A DNA stretch of 64,000 bases from assembly GCF_000829375.1 (NCBI RefSeq), contig NZ_AP014624.1:4278001-4342000 (forward strand), read 5' to 3'. The stretch comes from Chryseobacterium sp. StRB126 (GTDB lineage: Bacteria > Bacteroidota > Bacteroidia > Flavobacteriales > Weeksellaceae). The notes beneath the pieces are model-generated. The model was not told where the DNA came from, made no database searches, and saw only the letters and a list, made by a program, of their open reading frames with translations. This document shows positions 60,131-64,000 of this stretch, in pieces; the stretch's first letter is position 1, and each line of letters opens with the position of its first letter. The position numbers and the translations under genes are program-made.

Positions 60131-63100
60131 TTAAAAAGAAACATTAAATCCAAGTGTAACTGAACGGGTAATAGGTTGTGCATAAATATTTCCATACGTT
60201 TCCGGATCAAAATATCCTTTATATCCGTTACTGAATACAAAAAGGTTACGTCCTTCTACACTCAGCCTAAGACTGCTGATTCCCATAGGGGCTGTAAATT
60301 GTTTAGGAAGTGTATACCCTAAACGGATACTGCTGATTCTTACATAGCTGATCTCCTTAGCCCAGATATCTAACAAATTGTAAATATTATAATTGTTATC
60401 TGTAAGCCATTTATTTCCCATCCATCCGGGATTGCTATCCATCTCAGGACTTGTAATACCCGGAAGTGAAGTTCCTGCCTCATAGATATCTCGTGTATAA
60501 TTTCTTCCCCTATCCAGTTCCATTCCTTTATATGATGGTGTTTTCATCACCGTCTGTTTAAAGTTGAATGTTGCAGATATCGTTAAGTCGAAATCATGTA
60601 CTTTAAAGGTATTAATAATACCTCCTGTAAATTTCGGATCTCTATCTCCTACATAGGTAAACAGATTTCTCATTTCTTCATTGGAAAGCTTTGACTGTGC
60701 GAAGTAGCCAGGCAAGAAGTCTACATATGGATCATATAATCCGAAGAAATCTTCAATTTTCACTTTTTCGTTCCCTTTCCAGAACATTGGGTTTCCGTTT
60801 TCATCTATTCCTGCAGTTTTCAATGCAAAAACAGCATTTACCGGAAGACCTTCTCTTGTAGGAAGACGGGCATTATCACGAGGCTGTTCACTTACTACAT
60901 TACTTTTGTTATGTGCAAAGTTGATCGTAGTTGACCATTTGAAGTTTTCTTTATTGATATTTCTGGTAGAAATTGCCAATTCAAAACCTTTATTGGTAAG
61001 ACTTCCCCAGTTTGCCATTGTATATTCGAATCCTGATTCAAGCGGAGTTTCTCTCATGCTGATCATATCCGTACCTTTTCTGCTGTAAACATCCGCGGTA
61101 AGGTTGATACGGTTCTTGAGCAATCCCAAGTCAAGACCAAAGTTCACGTTGGTAGTTTTTTCCCAACGAAGTTTATCATTTGGCGGGCTGATTACATTAA
61201 TCACATCTTCTCTCATTCCCGGAAGAATATTAGCATAATTGTATTCACCAATGAAGAACGGTGAAGTGTTACGGTCAATATTTCCCTGAAGACCATAAGA
61301 CGCTCTCAGTCTAAGATTGGAAACAGGAGTGATATTCTGCATGAAATTCTCCTTCGTTACCAGCCATGATCCTGAAACTGCCCATATTGGTAAATATCTA
61401 TACTTTTTATTAACCCCAAACAAATTGGTACCATCATATCTCACACTTCCGAAAAATGTATACTTCTGATCGTAAGTATAAGAAGCTGTAGCAAACATTG
61501 AAGCATAGGCATTTTCTACACGAGGCATTTCACGGTAAGTTTCATATTTCTTTTCGGCAGCATCGTTGGAGCTTGGGAAAACAATTGGTGTTCCGGTTTT
61601 TGTAGAAGCATTATAACCAAATGCTCTGGTAAGCGTTGTATTATCGTCTGTTTTACGAATTTCGGTACCAGCCATCAAATCAATTTCATGTACGGAATTG
61701 ATTTTGGTACTGTATGTTCCCTGTAATTTCCAGTTGTATTGGAAATAGTCATTGTCCCAGTTTTGTTTTATTCCTCCTACGGGTAAATAATAACGGTATT
61801 GTCCATCCTTATAATAACGCGTTCCTTCTCTGAACTTTCTTGTAAAATAAGTGTTTTCAGTAGCATACTTTTCCGTTTTATTGGTATCATATTGAATACC
61901 CAACTGAGAAGTAAATTTCAGGCTTTTTGAAACTTTATACTCTAAATCCAATATCGCTTTCAGAGAGTGATTTTTCAGTGTATAATCTGTATTCTCTCTT
62001 TCCTCCAGGAAGTTGAACGGAACATATACATCTTTAAAACCATCTATATCTTTATCATATCTGTAACTTCCATCAGCATTATAAGGAGACAGATAAGGAT
62101 TGGCATTTCTTGAATAATTAACCGGGCTTGCAGAAGCATCTGCATCCGTCATGAATGATTCTTTCTCACTCGCAGTACCAAAAACAGAGATCCCAGCCGT
62201 TAACTTATCGCTTAACCTATAATTGTTCTTTAAAGTAAGATTATAACGTTTGAATCCCGTACCAATAGTGGTTCCCTGTTCATCAAAATATCCTAAAGAG
62301 AAATAGTAATCTGCATGTTCTCCACCTCCGGAAACACTTACTCCATATTGCCTATTGATTGCATTTCTGTACAACAGTTTTCCCCAATCTGTACTATTGT
62401 TTCTTAACGCGTTGATTTGATTACGTGTGAATGGAGTTAAAGCATCAAGACCACCACTTCTAAAATCATTTAGCTGGTTATTTTGAGCTAAAATCCTCAT
62501 CACTTCTCCTCTATCTGAGCGGTAAGTAAGATCTGAACGCTTGGCAAGCATTAATTCAAGATCTACTTTCTCTGATGCATTCATCAGGTTTAGTTTATCA
62601 AAATCAGGACGGGCTGTTACGAAAGTATCGGCAGAGAAATTGATTCTCATGCTTCCTTTCTTTCCTTTTTTCGTAGTAATGGAAATTACCCCGTTGGCCG
62701 CTCTTGCTCCATAAATTGCCGTTGCTGCAGCATCTTTAAGAATCGTAATATCTTCAATATCGTTTGGGTTCAGTCCTGCAATAGAGAAGTTCTGAAGCTG
62801 ATCGATATTATCTTTATCACTGAAGTTAGGGACATCATTTCCTTCTAACGGAAGTCCATCAATTACCCATAGCGGATCCTGTGGACCAGACAAAGATGCT
62901 GTTCCACGGATTCTGATTTTTGCAGGTCCTCCCGGAGATCCTGTTTCCGGAGTCACCACTACCCCGGCAATCTGCCCGGATAGCATCTGGTCTACACTCG
63001 CAACCCCAGCCTGATTGATATTATCCATTTTTACCGTAGCAACTGCTGAGGTTTGCTTACGTTTTTCAATCTTCTGATATCCGGTAATAATAACTTCCTG

Positions 63101-63460
63101 AATTTTATTTTTATCTGAAACTTCAGGAACCAGTCTTACCGTATAATTGGTTTTATCTTCATTGATCTGGATGATACGTGATTCGTACCCTGGAAAGCTT
63201 ACCAGAATAGATTTCGTATCTATCGGAATTTCCAGTATAAATTTCCCGTCTTTATCGGCTACTGTACCTACGGATACACTTTCGATGATACCGTCCAGAT
63301 CGGTTTTTGTAGAAACTGACTGGGTTTCTATTTTTATAGATGCTCCTGCAATTACGCTGGAAGTGTTACCGTCTTCTATCTTTCCTGTAATGGTCTTCTT
63401 TTCCTGAGCCAACGCTACCTGGGCCGCTAAAAGAGGTAAAAGGATTAGAGTTTTTTTCAT
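60131..63460 (-). CDS. SusC/RagA-family TonB-dependent receptor
   Basis: 1109 residues. A signal peptide (LILLPLLAAQVALAQ) is followed by a CarboxypepD_reg-like beta domain, the short SusC-type segment VIITGYQKIEKRKQTSAVAT, the plug (SGQIAGVVVTPETGSPGGPA, IYGARAANGVISITTKKG), and a 22-strand barrel ending in ITRSVTLGFNVSF. It imports a large nutrient through the outer membrane with energy from TonB. It precedes SusD by 12 bp and follows the metalloprotease gene by 6 bp, so the three make one operon. The regulator domain near the N-terminus is longer than usual, with two related short units (SVSTKTDLDGII and SVGTVADKDGKFI). Confidence 0.95.
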   Translation of the reverse strand: MKKTLILLPLLAAQVALAQEKKTITGKIEDGNTSSVIAGASIKIETQSVSTKTDLDGIIESVSVGTVADKDGKFILEIPIDTKSILVSFPGYESRIIQINEDKTNYTVRLVPEVSDKNKIQEVIITGYQKIEKRKQTSAVATVKMDNINQAGVASVDQMLSGQIAGVVVTPETGSPGGPAKIRIRGTASLSGPQDPLWVIDGLPLEGNDVPNFSDKDNIDQLQNFSIAGLNPNDIEDITILKDAAATAIYGARAANGVISITTKKGKKGSMRINFSADTFVTARPDFDKLNLMNASEKVDLELMLAKRSDLTYRSDRGEVMRILAQNNQLNDFRSGGLDALTPFTRNQINALRNNSTDWGKLLYRNAINRQYGVSVSGGGEHADYYFSLGYFDEQGTTIGTGFKRYNLTLKNNYRLSDKLTAGISVFGTASEKESFMTDADASASPVNYSRNANPYLSPYNADGSYRYDKDIDGFKDVYVPFNFLEERENTDYTLKNHSLKAILDLEYKVSKSLKFTSQLGIQYDTNKTEKYATENTYFTRKFREGTRYYKDGQYRYYLPVGGIKQNWDNDYFQYNWKLQGTYSTKINSVHEIDLMAGTEIRKTDDNTTLTRAFGYNASTKTGTPIVFPSSNDAAEKKYETYREMPRVENAYASMFATASYTYDQKYTFFGSVRYDGTNLFGVNKKYRYLPIWAVSGSWLVTKENFMQNITPVSNLRLRASYGLQGNIDRNTSPFFIGEYNYANILPGMREDVINVISPPNDKLRWEKTTNVNFGLDLGLLKNRINLTADVYSRKGTDMISMRETPLESGFEYTMANWGSLTNKGFELAISTRNINKENFKWSTTINFAHNKSNVVSEQPRDNARLPTREGLPVNAVFALKTAGIDENGNPMFWKGNEKVKIEDFFGLYDPYVDFLPGYFAQSKLSNEEMRNLFTYVGDRDPKFTGGIINTFKVHDFDLTISATFNFKQTVMKTPSYKGMELDRGRNYTRDIYEAGTSLPGITSPEMDSNPGWMGNKWLTDNNYNIYNLLDIWAKEISYVRISSIRLGYTLPKQFTAPMGISSLRLSVEGRNLFVFSNGYKGYFDPETYGNIYAQPITRSVTLGFNVSF

Positions 63461-63466
63461 TGCTGT

Positions 63467-64000
63467 TTATTTGTTTAAAGCCTCTTCAATACGAATGATT
63501 AAGTCTGTGTAATGCGCTCTTGAAGCGTCATCACCTCTGTATCTGGTGTTATTCAGTATATTCAGAACTTTTTGCAGCTCTGCTCTCTTGTACGTTGTAA
63601 CTTCAGATACTCTCTTCATGGATGAATAATTGATGTTTCTAAGGTTTTTACCTTCTTCATGATAGTTGCAGATCATTGGCATATTCAACGTCTGATCTGT
63701 CTTCAATGTTTTTACGGCTGTTTTTTCGAATAATTTGTTCACCGAAACAATCAGTGCATCCACGTAGTTTTTCTGAGCCATTTTTTCAAGCATTGTGAGG
63801 CTTCCTTTCTTATTAAAAATGGCTGTTCTCACCTGTTCAAATAAGTTTTCTACAGTGTAGATCTTATCTTTAGAACCTGAAACTTCATGCTTCAACTCGT
63901 TCTCAAGGAGTCTAAGTAATCGGTCATCCATAAACAGGGAATAGATATTGGCATACTGCATTCCTCTTGCCAGGGTATATGGCGTCTGCTCAAACGGCCC
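63467..64000 (-). CDS. Probable zinc metalloprotease (DUF5117/DUF4953-like), C-terminal part
   Basis: 178 residues to the stop; the frame remains open through the right edge (GPFEQTPYTLARGMQYANIY...), so the true start is outside the window. The visible part is a helical C-terminal domain (SLFMDDRLLRLLENELKHEV, FEQVRTAIFNKKGSLTML, RVSEVTTYKRAELQKVLNIL) like the end of the large Bacteroidota zinc proteases of the DUF5117/DUF4953 type, often found before SusC/SusD. The zinc site is not visible, so the family is provisional. Gap to SusC is 6 bp, which indicates co-transcription. Confidence 0.55.
   Translation of the reverse strand, partial: GPFEQTPYTLARGMQYANIYSLFMDDRLLRLLENELKHEVSGSKDKIYTVENLFEQVRTAIFNKKGSLTMLEKMAQKNYVDALIVSVNKLFEKTAVKTLKTDQTLNMPMICNYHEEGKNLRNINYSSMKRVSEVTTYKRAELQKVLNILNNTRYRGDDASRAHYTDLIIRIEEALNK

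Overview
The window looks like a chromosomal segment of a Bacteroidota bacterium, most likely Chryseobacterium or a close Weeksellaceae relative. The evidence is AT-rich DNA, SusC/SusD proteins, type IX secretion C-terminal sorting domains, a complete Bat operon, an IS982-type insertion sequence, an oleate hydratase whose catalytic residues can be numbered as in the Elizabethkingia enzyme, and promoters of the Bacteroidota form TTG-N19/20-TAnnTTTG. The genus is inferred; no 16S gene is present.

Layout. 1-2.5 kb: an edge-truncated HD hydrolase, a secreted protein, and an intact IS982 copy with a 6-bp target duplication. 2.8-7.5 kb (+): PadR regulator and PspC membrane protein, a 20-residue amphipathic peptide ORF, an acyltransferase, and the menaquinone genes for a hotdog thioesterase and isochorismate synthase. 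7.6-7.9 kb: a dispersed repeat and a 15-copy heptanucleotide VNTR. 7.9-16.7 kb (-): small membrane protein, MarC and the aerotolerance operon moxR-GNAT-DUF58-(BatD-like)-batA-batB-batC-batD. 17-20 kb: a secreted fibronectin-type protein and a divergent PNGase F-like enzyme with a T9SS tail. 20.2-29.2 kb: a frameshifted DinB gene, rlmB, lipoproteins, a YfhO protein, a GIY-YIG nuclease tightly bracketed by inverted repeats, a glycosyltransferase and a YpdA-type reductase. 29.3-35 kb: a cluster of unknown lipoprotein and membrane proteins and a large reprolysin-like T9SS metalloprotease. 35-39.5 kb: MFS transporter, AraC regulator and oleate hydratase. 39.8-42.7 kb: glnS and an alpha/beta hydrolase.

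43.2-46 kb holds two short Cys-rich GG-leader peptides next to menC and fbp. One peptide is followed by a 237-bp IS982-derived miniature element and then by a remnant of the 3' end of menC, which records a tandem duplication. 46.7-49.8 kb: aspartokinase and an OlsF-like bifunctional acyltransferase. 49.8-57.7 kb is an accessory region built around three copies of tRNA-Phe, each with the same promoter and terminator. It carries two adjacent terpene synthases, small secreted proteins, several gene remnants and a leftward array of small intracellular proteins that resembles an immunity-gene array. 58-64 kb (-): LytTR response regulator, SusD, SusC and the C-terminus of a probable metalloprotease.

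The most unusual content is the GG-leader peptide pair with its duplication history, the repeat-bracketed GIY-YIG gene and its gene-less counterpart, the amphipathic micropeptide, and the tRNA-Phe-delimited terpene island.
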